64,000 bases of DNA, from the NCBI RefSeq assembly GCF_010727605.1, contig NZ_AP022568.1:4588001-4652000 (forward strand), read 5' to 3'. Shown piece by piece: positions 8,562-18,011 of this stretch. A program made the translations under genes and the position numbers. The DNA is from Mycobacterium simiae. GTDB taxonomy: Bacteria; Actinomycetota; Actinomycetes; Mycobacteriales; Mycobacteriaceae. The first letter of the stretch is position 1; each line of letters starts with the position of its first letter. The notes under the pieces are model-generated. The model did not search any database and was not told the origin of the DNA. It worked only from the letters and a program-made list of their open reading frames with translations.

Positions 8562-9742
8562 CACTGAAGCTGCCCACGATCGGACCACTCGGCCGTCGCA
8601 GCCCTTTCCTGCTGGGGGTGATGGGCACGGTGATCCTGACGTGCGTGACGATCGTCGCCTTCCAATATGACCGGCTGCCGTTCGTCAAGAACACCGACGA
8701 TTATGCTGCATATTTCTCCGAGGCCGGCGGCATCAAAACGGGTAACACGGTACGGGTTTCGGGCATGGGGGTCGGCAGGGTCTCGCAAATCCGGTTGGAG
8801 GGCAACAAGGTGCGGGTCGACTTCACCGTCCGTCAAGGCATCGAGCTGGGCGACCGCACCGAGGCGGCGATCAAAACCGAGACAATCCTGGGCGCCAAGA
8901 TGCTCGAGCTCACCCCACGCGGCGAGGGAAAGCTGTCCGGCACGATTCCGTTGACGCGTACCCACTCGCCCTTTGATCTGCCCGACGCGCTGGGCGACCT
9001 GACGACCACGATCAGCGGTCTGGACACCGCTCAATTGTCCTCGGCCCTATCCACGTTGGCCGAGACGTTCAAGGAGACGCCACCGAATCTCAGACCAGCC
9101 CTGGAGGGCGTGGCCCGCTTTTCCGACACGCTGAACAAGCGTGACGCGCAACTGAGGAGCCTGCTCGGCAATGCCAACACGGTCTCGGCGGTGCTGGGTA
9201 AACGCAGCCAGCAGATCGCCGGCCTGGTGGCGAACTCCAACGCGCTGCTGGCCGCACTGCTCGACGAACGGGATTCGCTGGACGCGCTGATGAATAACGT
9301 CGCCGCGGTGTCGCATCAGATTTCCGGGCTGGTCGCCGAGAACAGAACCCAACTCAAGCCGGCCCTGGACAAGCTCAACGGTGTGCTGGAGATCTTGGAC
9401 AACCGCAAGGAAGACATTCAGAAGACGTTGCCCAAGTTCAAGCGGTATGCGATGTCGTTCGGCGAATGCTTGGGCTCCGGGCCGTTTTTCAAGGCGTATG
9501 TGGCGAACCTGGTGCCGGGGCAGATCGGCGGACCGGTCCTCGACGCCGACATGTACGACCGATTCCTGGATCCGGACCAAAAATTGCCGTCGGAGGCGGT
9601 GGACCCGCCGACCGGGACGCCACCCGTGCCGCCGGAGAATGCGCCCGTCCCGCTGTGGTCCCAGCCGCCCTCACCGCCGCCGTCGACGCCACCGGTGCGG
9701 ACCATCCCGCCGCCCTCGCCGCACGATTTCGATTCGCCATGA
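8558..9742 (+). CDS. mceC: MceC-family protein with proline-rich tail
   Basis: A 394-residue Mce protein. I chose the ATG at 8558, which overlaps the mceB stop (ATGA); an upstream GTG at 8546 is possible but less likely. One N-terminal membrane helix precedes the MCE domain (AGGIKTGNTVRVSGMGVGRV and ETILGAKMLELTP). A long alpha-helical segment follows. The last 50 or so residues are a low-complexity proline-rich tail, a feature seen in several Mce C and D proteins. It is a subunit of the same importer as its neighbours. Confidence 0.9.
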   Translation: MTLKLPTIGPLGRRSPFLLGVMGTVILTCVTIVAFQYDRLPFVKNTDDYAAYFSEAGGIKTGNTVRVSGMGVGRVSQIRLEGNKVRVDFTVRQGIELGDRTEAAIKTETILGAKMLELTPRGEGKLSGTIPLTRTHSPFDLPDALGDLTTTISGLDTAQLSSALSTLAETFKETPPNLRPALEGVARFSDTLNKRDAQLRSLLGNANTVSAVLGKRSQQIAGLVANSNALLAALLDERDSLDALMNNVAAVSHQISGLVAENRTQLKPALDKLNGVLEILDNRKEDIQKTLPKFKRYAMSFGECLGSGPFFKAYVANLVPGQIGGPVLDADMYDRFLDPDQKLPSEAVDPPTGTPPVPPENAPVPLWSQPPSPPPSTPPVRTIPPPSPHDFDSP

Positions 9743-11103
9743 ACCTCAGCCGAAACGCCCTGCGCAAAGCAACCGCGATCAGCCTGGTGCTGACCTTGGC
9801 GGTGGCATCGTTCCTGGTCGCCACCAAGCTCTGGAAAGACGTCGAAAAGAACACCTATGCGGCATATTTCACCGAGACCAACGGCCTGTTCGTCGGCGAC
9901 GAAATTCGGATCCTCGGCGTCGCCGTCGGCGTCGTGGATAGGATCGAGCCGCAGCCCAGCAGCTCCAAGGTGACGTTCTCCGTCGACAAGCAGTACCCGA
10001 TCCCCGCCGACGCCCGCGCCGCGATCCTGTCGCCGTCGCTGGTGACCTCGCGCGCGATTGCGCTCGTCCCCGCGTACTCCGGCGGGCCCAAGTTGAGTGC
10101 GGGCGCGTCGATTCCGCTGAATCGCACCGCGGTTCCGGTGGAATGGGACGACTTCCGGCGCCAGCTGGAAAAGCTGACCGACGCGTTGCAACCCACCAGT
10201 CCGGGCGGGGTGAACTCCGTCGGCGAGTTCGTCAACTCGGCCGCGGACAATCTGCGCGGCCAGGGCGACACCGCGCGCGACACCGTCATCAAGCTCTCCC
10301 AAGCGATCTCGGCGCTCGGTGATCACGCCGACGACATCTTCGGCACGGTGCGCAATCTACAGCTGCTGGTGTCGGCGCTGTATTCCAGCAGTGACCTGCT
10401 GGCCGCGTTCAACCAGAACCTGGCCAGCGTGACGACGGTGCTGACCAACAGTCCCAACGAAGTCGGCAACGCGGTGCGGGCGCTCGACACGGCGCTGAGC
10501 GACGTCCGGGACTTTCTGGCCGAGAACCGCGAGTCGATCGGCGTCACCTTCGACCGGCTCGGATCGATCACCACCGCGCTGGACGACAGCCGCAACGACA
10601 TCAAGCAGATCCTGCACGTCGCACCCACGGTGTTCCAGAACTTTCTGAACATCTACCAGCCCGCGCAGAGCGCGATGACGGGCATTCTGGCGTTGAACAA
10701 TTTCGCGGACATCCCGCAATTCATTTGCAGCTCAATCGAAGCGGCGTCGCGGGCGCGACTGGCCCGCGTTTCGAAGCTGTGCCTGCAGTACATCAACCCG
10801 ATCATCAAGAACCGCGTCTACAACTACATACCGGCGGGCATCAACCCCTTCGTCGGGACACAGGCCCGGCCGAGCGAGATCACCTACAGTCAGGACTGGC
10901 TGCGACCCGGCTATACGCCGCCCGACGCCGCTTTGCCACCGCCCGACGCCACCCCGCCGCCGGCCGGCGCGCCGTTGCCGGGTCCGCCACCGGCCGACGC
11001 GCCGGCCCTGGCCGAGGCGCCGGGACCACCGGCGCCCAGCGCCGGGATGACCTCGATGCAGGTGCTGCAAAACCTGATGCTGCCGACGGGGCCACCGTCG
11101 TGA
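9739..11103 (+). CDS. mceD: MceD-family protein with proline-rich tail
   Basis: A 454-residue Mce protein starting at an ATG that overlaps the mceC stop by 4 bases (9739). It has an N-terminal membrane helix (about 8-27), the MCE domain (ETNGLFVGDEIRILGVAVG; later LSPSLVTSRAIALVP), a long helical region, and a C-terminal Pro/Ala-rich tail of about 65 residues. The tail ends with a short helix-like stretch (MTSMQVLQNLMLP). Its operon position and length fit the D subunit. Confidence 0.9.
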   Translation: MNLSRNALRKATAISLVLTLAVASFLVATKLWKDVEKNTYAAYFTETNGLFVGDEIRILGVAVGVVDRIEPQPSSSKVTFSVDKQYPIPADARAAILSPSLVTSRAIALVPAYSGGPKLSAGASIPLNRTAVPVEWDDFRRQLEKLTDALQPTSPGGVNSVGEFVNSAADNLRGQGDTARDTVIKLSQAISALGDHADDIFGTVRNLQLLVSALYSSSDLLAAFNQNLASVTTVLTNSPNEVGNAVRALDTALSDVRDFLAENRESIGVTFDRLGSITTALDDSRNDIKQILHVAPTVFQNFLNIYQPAQSAMTGILALNNFADIPQFICSSIEAASRARLARVSKLCLQYINPIIKNRVYNYIPAGINPFVGTQARPSEITYSQDWLRPGYTPPDAALPPPDATPPPAGAPLPGPPPADAPALAEAPGPPAPSAGMTSMQVLQNLMLPTGPPS

Positions 11104-12221
11104 GACGCGCGATAGCCGTGGTCCTCGGAGTCGTCTGTGTCGCCGCCCTTTCCGGGTGTGGCTGGCGCGGTCTGAACTCGTTCGTCCTGCCCGGGACATC
11201 CGGCGGGGGACCGGGCTCGTACACGATTGAGGCGCAGATGCCCGACGTCGTGACCATCCAGCAGAACACCCGGGTCCGGGTCGACGACGTCACCGTCGGC
11301 AACGTCACCAAGATCGAGCTGCAGGACTGGCACGCGCTGGTGACCATGCGGATCAACGGCGATGTTCACCTGCCGGCGAATTCGACCGCCAAGCTGGGCC
11401 AGACCAGCCTGCTCGGTTCGATGCACATCGAACTGAGCCCACCCAAGGATGAGCCGGGGGTCGGCCAACTCGGCAACGGCTCGGTTATTCCGTTGAGCCA
11501 CGCGAGCCTGTACCCGAGCACCGAGCAGACGCTGGCGTCAGTGTCGATCCTGCTCAATGGCGGGGGCATCGGGCAGCTGCAGGAAATCAACCAGGCCGTC
11601 GCCAAAGCGTTTGCGGGCCGAGAGAACGACATGCGCAGCCTGTTGAATCAGCTCGACGTGTTCATCGCGAAAACCAACGACCAGACCGACGACATCATCG
11701 CTGCCGCGGAGAATCTCAATGCGCTAGTGGGACAGGTGGCCGGCAAGGACGCGGTGGTCGATAAGGCGTTGACGACGGTGCCCAAGGCGCTGTCGGTGTT
11801 GGCGGCCGAGCGCGCCAACATCGCCGAGACCATCGACCAGGTCGGCAAGTTCAGCGCAATCGCGGCCGACACGGTCCACCAGAGCCGGGAATCCTTGGTC
11901 AACAATCTGCGCAACATCGCGCCGGTGCTGAGGTCGCTGGCCGACGCCGGCCCGTCGCTCACCAAGGGGCTGGACGGCTTGGCGACCTATCCCTGGCCGA
12001 CGTCCACGGTGCGCAACTGGTTCCGCGGTGACTACGCCAACCTGACCCTGGTGGTCGATTTGACGTTGAGCCGCATCGACCAGGGGATCTTCACCGGTTC
12101 CCGGTGGGAAGGGAACCTCACCAAACTCGAAATGTATTGGGGACGCACCATCGGCATGCAGCCCAGCCCGGTCACCGGCGGTAACCCACTGACTTACCCC
12201 TATCACTTCGGGGGGTACTGA
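11100..12221 (+). CDS. mceE: MceE-family lipoprotein (LprN-like)
   Basis: A 373-residue Mce protein beginning at GTG 11100, which overlaps the mceD stop (GTGA). The N-terminus is a lipoprotein signal peptide: charged start, hydrophobic core, then lipobox LSGC with Cys at about residue 20. This is the hallmark of the E subunit, the lipoprotein member of Mce operons. The MCE domain contains VTIQQNTRVRVDDVTVGNV and LGQTSLLGSMHIEL. An RGD tripeptide occurs near the C-terminus (NWFRGDYANL); RGD can act as an integrin motif, but with no other support this is only noted. Confidence 0.9.
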   Translation: MRRAIAVVLGVVCVAALSGCGWRGLNSFVLPGTSGGGPGSYTIEAQMPDVVTIQQNTRVRVDDVTVGNVTKIELQDWHALVTMRINGDVHLPANSTAKLGQTSLLGSMHIELSPPKDEPGVGQLGNGSVIPLSHASLYPSTEQTLASVSILLNGGGIGQLQEINQAVAKAFAGRENDMRSLLNQLDVFIAKTNDQTDDIIAAAENLNALVGQVAGKDAVVDKALTTVPKALSVLAAERANIAETIDQVGKFSAIAADTVHQSRESLVNNLRNIAPVLRSLADAGPSLTKGLDGLATYPWPTSTVRNWFRGDYANLTLVVDLTLSRIDQGIFTGSRWEGNLTKLEMYWGRTIGMQPSPVTGGNPLTYPYHFGGY

Positions 12222-13690
12222 TGTTGCGCCTCAATCGCCGTACCTGGGTCCAGCTGGCAATCTTGTCTTTGGTCACCGTGGTGTCCTGTGGCGCAATGGC
12301 TTTCAACTTCATGAAGCTGCCCGCGACGCTATTCGGAATCGGGGAGTACAACGTCACCGTCGATCTGCCACAGTCCGGTGGGCTGTACCCGACCTCAGTC
12401 GTGACCTACCGCGGCACCGACGTGGGTCAGGTCAAGTCGGTCGACGTCACCGCCGTCGGGGTGCGCGCCGTGCTCGCCATGCGGTCCGCAGTCATGGTCC
12501 CGTCCAATGTTGCCGCCTCGGTGCACAGCCGCTCGGCGGTCGGGGAGCAATACATCGACCTGACTCCGCAGCAGGGCAAAGAAGGCGAGCAGTCCCGGCC
12601 GCTGCAGAGCGGTGATGTCATTCCGGCCGGCCGGGTGGACGTGCCGGTGGATATCGGGCGGTTGCTCGACATGACAAACCGTGCGCTACAGGCGATTCCG
12701 CGCGACAACTTACATACGGTGATCGATGAGACCAACCGGGCGGTGGGCGGGCTTGGTCCCGAACTCTCCCGCATCGTCGACGGGTCGGCCGCGCTGGCCG
12801 TCGCCGGCGGCCAGAGCATCGATCCGCTGGCGGCGCTGATCGACCAGTCCCCGGCCGTGTTGAATTCCCAGGTGCAGACGGCCGACGCGATCGGCACCTG
12901 GGCGAATCGGACATCGGCGTTGATGGCGCAGTTGAAGGCCCAGGACGCGGCGGTGCGAGACCTGTTGCGGCAGGGTACTTCCGGCATCGAGGAAGGTCGC
13001 GCACTGCTCGACCGGGTGGCACCGGCCCTGCCGGTGTTGTTCGCCAACCTGGTGAGCCTGGGCGATATCGCGGTGGTCTATCGCCACGACATCGAACAGC
13101 TGCTGGTGTTGCTTCCGCAGGGCATCGCGGCCATGGCGGCGATCATCGTGCCGAGCTCGAACACCAAACAGGAGTACCGGGGGGCGCAATTGGACTTCAA
13201 CCTCAACCTCAATCTGCCGCCGCCGTGTACCACGGGGTACCTGCCCCCGCAGCAACGCCGGTCACCGGCCAGCGTCGACGCGCCCGATCGTCCCGCCGCG
13301 GATTTGTTTTGCCGGGTACCGCAGGACTCCGAGTTCAATGTCCGTGGCGTGCGCAACATTCCGTGTGAGACCAAGCCGTGGAAGCGGGCACCCACCGTCG
13401 AGCTGTGCGAAAGCGACGAGGAGTATGTGCCGCTCAACGAGGGCTACAACTGGAAGGGCGACCCCAACGCCACCACCTCCGGGCAAGGCGTCCCGATGTA
13501 TCCGCCGGGACAGGATCCCCGGCTGCCACCCCCGCGGGGCACCGCGCCGGCCACCCCGCCGCTTTCGGTGACCACCTATGACCCGGCCACCGGCGACTAC
13601 ATCGGTCCCGACGGGAAGCGCTACACCCAGTCCGACTTGGCGCATCCGGGTGCCAAAAACTGGCAGTCGCTGCTAGTGCCGCCGGCGTAG
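12221..13690 (+). CDS. mceF: MceF-family protein
   Basis: A 489-residue Mce protein, the sixth and last of the set. The stop of mceE and the start share one base (TGATG). A single membrane helix lies near the N-terminus (about 9-27). The MCE domain contains QSGGLYPTSVVTYRGTDVGQV and HSRSAVGEQYIDLTP. The C-terminal third holds several cysteines (CTTGYLPPQ, LFCRVPQDS, NIPCETKP), probably disulfide-bonded outside the membrane. The protein ends with a proline-rich stretch and the YDPATGDYIGPDGKRY segment typical of F subunits. Confidence 0.9.
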   Translation: MLRLNRRTWVQLAILSLVTVVSCGAMAFNFMKLPATLFGIGEYNVTVDLPQSGGLYPTSVVTYRGTDVGQVKSVDVTAVGVRAVLAMRSAVMVPSNVAASVHSRSAVGEQYIDLTPQQGKEGEQSRPLQSGDVIPAGRVDVPVDIGRLLDMTNRALQAIPRDNLHTVIDETNRAVGGLGPELSRIVDGSAALAVAGGQSIDPLAALIDQSPAVLNSQVQTADAIGTWANRTSALMAQLKAQDAAVRDLLRQGTSGIEEGRALLDRVAPALPVLFANLVSLGDIAVVYRHDIEQLLVLLPQGIAAMAAIIVPSSNTKQEYRGAQLDFNLNLNLPPPCTTGYLPPQQRRSPASVDAPDRPAADLFCRVPQDSEFNVRGVRNIPCETKPWKRAPTVELCESDEEYVPLNEGYNWKGDPNATTSGQGVPMYPPGQDPRLPPPRGTAPATPPLSVTTYDPATGDYIGPDGKRYTQSDLAHPGAKNWQSLLVPPA

Positions 13691-13715
13691 GAACGCGTAG
13701 GAACGAAGGAGAGAC

Positions 13716-14366
13716 ATGGGCGACAAACCCGACAACCCCGAGATCGACGAAAAGCTCGGTGCGGCACCGGCTGCGGACGTCGAAGACGATGCCGCCACAG
13801 CGTTCGACGAGATTACCGAGACCACCCAGACCACCGAGACGGGTGGCCGCGTCGCCCGGCTGCGGCGGCGACTCACCTCCCGGCGGCTCACTCGCGCAGG
13901 ATCGGCATTGGTCACCGGCGCCTTGATCCTGGCGGGGGTGACCGGACTGGCCGGCTGGCTCGGGTATTCGGCCTACCAGGCTCATCGAGCCCAGGCCCAG
14001 CGAGACCAGTTCGTGTCGGTTGCCCGGCAGGGCGCGGTGAACCTCACTACGATCAAATACACCGAGGTGGACGCCGATGTGCAGCGGATCATCGATCTGG
14101 CCACCGGGTCGTTCCGGGAGGACTTTGAACAGCGGGCCAAGCCGTTCATCGAGGTGGTCAAGGCGGCGCAGTCGAAGTCGGAGGGCACGGTCACCGATGC
14201 CGGCTTGGAGTCGCAGCAGGGCGACTCGGCGCAAGTTCTGGTCGCGGTGGCGGTGAAGTCGCAGACCGCGGGCGGGGAAGAACCACAACGGGAATGGCGG
14301 ATGCGCATCGAGGTCCGCGCCGTCGGTGCGGACGCCAAGGTGTCGAACGTGGTGTTCGTGCCATGA
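13716..14366 (+). CDS. Mce-associated membrane protein
   Basis: A 216-residue protein with an acidic, Thr-rich cytoplasmic N-terminus (1-45), an Arg-rich patch, one membrane helix (about 64-85) and a soluble C-terminal domain of about 125 residues. This is the architecture of the Mam/Mas proteins that follow mceF in mycobacterial operons and are thought to stabilise the complex. A good GAAGGAGAG ribosome site stands 26 bases after the mceF stop. The next gene overlaps it by 4 bases and has the same layout. Confidence 0.85.
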   Translation: MGDKPDNPEIDEKLGAAPAADVEDDAATAFDEITETTQTTETGGRVARLRRRLTSRRLTRAGSALVTGALILAGVTGLAGWLGYSAYQAHRAQAQRDQFVSVARQGAVNLTTIKYTEVDADVQRIIDLATGSFREDFEQRAKPFIEVVKAAQSKSEGTVTDAGLESQQGDSAQVLVAVAVKSQTAGGEEPQREWRMRIEVRAVGADAKVSNVVFVP

Positions 14367-14965
14367 CGACACTCGAGGACAACATCGACGCCGAGGCACC
14401 CGACGAGGAGGTTGCCCAGGCAACAGATTCTGCGCAAGCGACGGAATCCACTGTGCCGCAAACGACGCGGGAACGGCGCCGCATCCCGTGGTCGCGAGTG
14501 TTCGGCTACGGCGTGTTGCCGGCGTTGGCTTTGCTGGTGGCGCTGGGGGCGGGTTATTTTCGCTGGGTGCTCGGCTCGGCTGACGAGCTGACGTTGGCCC
14601 GCAGCGAATCCGTCCGCGCGGCCTCCGACGACACCGTGGCACTGCTGTCCTACCACGCGAACTCGGCCGACAAGGAACTCGGCGCGGCCCGGGACCGGCT
14701 GACGGGCGAGTTCAAGGACGCCTACACCGCGCTGATCCACGAGGTGGTGATCCCCGGCGCGAAAGAAAAGCAGATCTCCTCGGTCGCCAAAGTCACCGCG
14801 GCATCCTCTGTTTCGGTGACTTCCGGCCATGCGGTGGCACTGTTGTTCGTCAACCAGACGGTGACGATCGGCGATGGCGCACCCACCGATACCCAACCCG
14901 TCATCAAGGTGACGCTGGACAAGGTCAATGGCCGATGGCTGGTTTCCCGCTTCGACCCGGTGTGA
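14363..14965 (+). CDS. Mce-associated membrane protein, second copy
   Basis: A 200-residue protein starting at ATG 14363 in an ATGA overlap with the previous gene. It has a disordered acidic N-terminus (1-38), a membrane helix (about 49-68) and an outer domain ending in VTLDKVNGRWLVSRFDPV, a typical end of Mce-associated proteins. It is a distant paralogue of its upstream neighbour. The role is inferred from operon position and layout. Confidence 0.85.
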   Translation: MTTLEDNIDAEAPDEEVAQATDSAQATESTVPQTTRERRRIPWSRVFGYGVLPALALLVALGAGYFRWVLGSADELTLARSESVRAASDDTVALLSYHANSADKELGAARDRLTGEFKDAYTALIHEVVIPGAKEKQISSVAKVTAASSVSVTSGHAVALLFVNQTVTIGDGAPTDTQPVIKVTLDKVNGRWLVSRFDPV

Positions 14966-15480
14966 GCCGGACAGGCCGGATGACGCTACGCCGCGGCCTG
15001 CCGGTGCTGGGCGTCGTCGCCTCGCTGTTGGCGGTGGCCGCGGTCGCGGCCCCGGTCGCGCGCGCCGACAACAAGCGACTCAACAGTGCCGTCGTTTCCG
15101 CCGTCTACACACTCCAGCACCAGGCCGGCTGCACGAATGACGTCATCCGCAACAATGCGCTGACGCTGGCCGCCGAATGGCACGCGGAAGACATGATCAA
15201 CAACCGAAACATCAACGGCGACGTCGGGTCCGACGGATCAACCCCGCAGAACCGCGCCAATGCGGCCGGCTTCCGGGGCACGGCCGCCGAGACGGTGGCG
15301 ATCAACCCCGCGATCGCGATCAGCAGCCTGGAGCTGGTCAACCAGTGGTACTACGACCCGGCGGCCATGGCCATCATTCGTGATTGCGCGAACACCAACA
15401 TCGGGGTGTGGTCGAACAACAGCTTGGACCGCACCGTAGTGGTGGCCGTCTACGGCCAGCCCGCCCCGCCCACCCGGTAG
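14962..15480 (+). CDS. Secreted CAP-like (SCP/PR-1) protein ending the mce operon
   Basis: A 172-residue protein. GTG 14962 overlaps the upstream stop (GTGA) and is preferred; ATG 14980 is the alternative. A signal peptide is clear, with a probable cleavage after APVARA. The mature part looks like a short CAP-superfamily domain: LTLAAEWHAEDMINNRN, a GSDGSTPQNRANAAGFRG stretch, AAETVA, LVNQWYYDPAAMAII and NIGVWSNNSLDRTVVVAVYGQP follow the order of CAP motifs. Two cysteines are present. Some classical CAP residues are not obvious, so the call is moderately sure. Its overlap with the Mce-associated genes suggests it works with the importer in the envelope. Confidence 0.7.
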   Translation: MSRTGRMTLRRGLPVLGVVASLLAVAAVAAPVARADNKRLNSAVVSAVYTLQHQAGCTNDVIRNNALTLAAEWHAEDMINNRNINGDVGSDGSTPQNRANAAGFRGTAAETVAINPAIAISSLELVNQWYYDPAAMAIIRDCANTNIGVWSNNSLDRTVVVAVYGQPAPPTR

Positions 15481-15484
15481 CGGA

Positions 15485-17131
15485 TCAGTCGTAGACCGGC
15501 GCCCACATCGTGTCAGACACCGCCTGTGCGACGTTGTCGTGGTGTGTGGTGGCCACCCCGTCTTCGACAGCCGCGTGGTAGACGGCCTCGGCGACCGCCG
15601 TGGAGACCGCCCGCAGCTTCTGCACATCCGGCAACAGCGAGTCCCCGGGGTTCTTCGGAGTTGCTTGTCGCACAAGCGCTTTCGCGGCCGCCTGCAACAT
15701 CCCGGGAGTTACTCTGGTAGCGCCGGCGACGATGATGCCCAGCCCGATCCCGGGGAAGACCAGCACATTGTTGGCCTGGCCGATCGTATAGGTGATCCCG
15801 TCGTATTCGACCGGTGGTACCGGGGTACCGGTGGTGACCAGTGCCTTGCCCGCCGACCACTGCACCAGGTCGGCCGGCATCGCCTCCATGCGTGAGGTCG
15901 GGTTGGAAAGCGGAAAAATCATCGGCTGTTCGCACGATGCGGTCATTGCCTCGACGACCTCGCGGGTGAACGCGCCGGACACCGTCGAGGAGCCCAGCAG
16001 CACGGTCGGCGACGCGAGCTGGATCGCATCGACGAGCCCGACCCGGTCGCCGTCGGCCACCCCGAGTTGACGGCGGTTCTTCGCATACGGAACTTGGAAA
16101 GCGCGAAGGTCGTCCATGTCGTCGAAGAGCAGGCCCTGGCGGTCGATCGGCCAGATCTGCGACCTGGCCTGCTCAACGGTGGCGCCGTCGGCGACCATCG
16201 CGTCCCGGATTTGATCGGCGACCCCGATCCCGGCGGTCCCGGCACCGAACACGACCACCGTTTGGTCGCGCAGCGGTAAGCCGGTGACGTGGCAGCCGCC
16301 GTACACCGCGGCAACCACCACCGCGCCGGTGCCCTGGATGTCGTCGTTGAAGATGCAGTAGTCGTCGCCGTAGGTCCGCAGGATGTTCCGCGCGTTGATC
16401 GGGCCGAAGTCCTCGAAATGCAGGATGGCTCGGGGGAACAGGCGGTGGGCCGTCTCGATATAGCGCTTGATGAAGTCGTCGTACTCCTCGCCGCGGCGGC
16501 GGGCGTGGCGGTTGCCCAGATAGAAGGGGTCTTGCAGCAGCTGCTCGTTGTCCGTGCCGACATCCAGTGACACGGCGATGCAGCGGCGGGGGTCGATGCC
16601 TGCGCCTGCGGTATAGAGCGCGAGCTTGCCGACCGCGATCTGGATACCGCCCACCCCCCAGTCGCCGATGCCCAGGATCGCTTCGGCGTCGGTGCACACG
16701 ATGAGGTCGACGTCGTCGGCGCCCAGGCCAAGGGTTTCGAACGCTATCTGGACGTCGTCGGGTTCGTCGATGCTCAAAAACAGCCCGCGTTGGCCGCGGT
16801 ATTCGTCGGAGAAGCGTTGAATGGCCTCCCCAACGGTGGGCGTGTAGACCACAGGCATCAGTTCGGGCAGATGGTCTTCCAGCACCTTGAAATACAGCAG
16901 CTCGTTGCGGTAATGCAGCTGCTCGAGCAGCAGATTGCGGGCCAAATCAGTTGCCACGCTCTGCAATTGATGCCAAACCCGGTCGGCCTGCTGCTCTTGG
17001 GTCAAGACCGCCGACGGCAATCTGCCGGTCAGGCCGAGCCGCCGCCGTTCTTCGCGGGTGAAGCCGACCCCACGATTAAGGCTCGGTGAGGACATGGCGA
17101 GTGGGATTCGGGGCGTGTGGCCGGGGCTCAT
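15485..17131 (-). CDS. mez: NAD-dependent malic enzyme
   Basis: A 548-residue malic enzyme that oxidatively decarboxylates malate to pyruvate. Family motifs are plain: YTPTVGEAIQ, CTDAEAILGIGDWGVGGIQIAVGKLALY, FEDFGPINARNIL, FNDDIQGTGAVV, the NAD-binding VVFGAGTAGIGVADQI and PLSNPTSRMEA. It is nearly co-linear with M. tuberculosis Mez as I recall it, including length. The start at 17131 keeps the usual N-terminus (SLNRGVGFTREERRRLGL). It converges with the mce operon, the two stops lying 4 bases apart, so the operon ends here. Confidence 0.95.
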   Translation of the reverse strand: MSPGHTPRIPLAMSSPSLNRGVGFTREERRRLGLTGRLPSAVLTQEQQADRVWHQLQSVATDLARNLLLEQLHYRNELLYFKVLEDHLPELMPVVYTPTVGEAIQRFSDEYRGQRGLFLSIDEPDDVQIAFETLGLGADDVDLIVCTDAEAILGIGDWGVGGIQIAVGKLALYTAGAGIDPRRCIAVSLDVGTDNEQLLQDPFYLGNRHARRRGEEYDDFIKRYIETAHRLFPRAILHFEDFGPINARNILRTYGDDYCIFNDDIQGTGAVVVAAVYGGCHVTGLPLRDQTVVVFGAGTAGIGVADQIRDAMVADGATVEQARSQIWPIDRQGLLFDDMDDLRAFQVPYAKNRRQLGVADGDRVGLVDAIQLASPTVLLGSSTVSGAFTREVVEAMTASCEQPMIFPLSNPTSRMEAMPADLVQWSAGKALVTTGTPVPPVEYDGITYTIGQANNVLVFPGIGLGIIVAGATRVTPGMLQAAAKALVRQATPKNPGDSLLPDVQKLRAVSTAVAEAVYHAAVEDGVATTHHDNVAQAVSDTMWAPVYD

Positions 17132-17227
17132 GACGACATCGGTCCGCTGACTGCGCGCATGAGGTCACCGTAGCGCTGATTTCGGGGACCGCATCCCGAG
17201 GAGCGGTTGACGGGCGCAGATGCTGTG

Positions 17228-17790
17228 TTAGTCGCGGCGGTCCGACCCGAGTTGAGCCAGGATCGTCTCGGTGTCCGGGGGCGGGCCGCGGTTGTACGGC
17301 AGTCTGGCAAGCATCGTTGCCATCGCACCGGTGTTGGACGCGGCCGCGTAGGTCAGGCCCGCCCCAATGCCGGCGGCCACCCATTTCAGTCTCGGCACGG
17401 CCACGCTGCCCAGGATCGAGGACAGCACCACCGTTCCCGCGACAAGACGTCCCTGCCGCTCGAGGTCCCAGCGCTACACGCCGCGATCGACCTGGAATCC
17501 CCGACTCTCCCAGTCGGTGATCCCGCTTTCCAACACCCGGCTGCGCGTCAGTCCGGCGTTGCTCAGCAACGTCTGGGCCTTAGTCATCTCGCTCGAGGTG
17601 ACCAGCGATGGTGGAACCGTGCCGATCGAGCATGTCGAGAGGAACGTCGAGAGGGACATTGAGAGACCCTGCAATATGCGATGTTTCGAATTCGGCGGGG
17701 GTACGCACGTCGACAACGCGTGGGGCAGTGGTCGACGTCAGCAGCGCGTGCAGCTCGGGCCGTGATGACGTCTGCGGTGGGTGCGTTCAA
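17228..17790 (-). pseudogene. Decayed rhodanese / DUF2892 membrane protein gene
   Basis: Pieces of a rhodanese-like domain followed by a small membrane domain can be read in order, but not in one frame. First NAPTADVITAR; after a frameshift near 17757, ELHALLTSTTAPRVVDVRTPAEFE and HIAGSLNVPLD up to a stop at HLERDD. The next piece, in another frame, is AQTLLSNAGLTRSRVLESG. An in-frame TAG at 17474-17476 then interrupts VDRG/RWDLERQ before the hydrophobic part (VVLSSILGSVAVPRLKWVAAG). The active-site loop, normally CRSGQRA between the second and third pieces, is missing. Two frame breaks, a nonsense codon and loss of the catalytic Cys mean no functional enzyme. The start shown (TTG 17790) is the likely ancestral one. 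Confidence 0.75.
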
Positions 17791-18011
17791 AACCCGGAAG
17801 TCTCGATCACCCGTACATCCACCATGCTTGCCCCATCTCCGGACGGCGTCGTTGGTTGCCAGGGCCCGACTGTACTTAGCTGTGCAGAAACTCGCGTCGT
17901 ACCGACAGGACCGCCAATGTTTCGCGTTGACAAGTGCCGTCGAACGGTATCGGCCGTGCGACGACATTACCCGGCGTGCCGGGCGGGGAAGCGTGGGTAG
18001 CTGCGAGGGGT

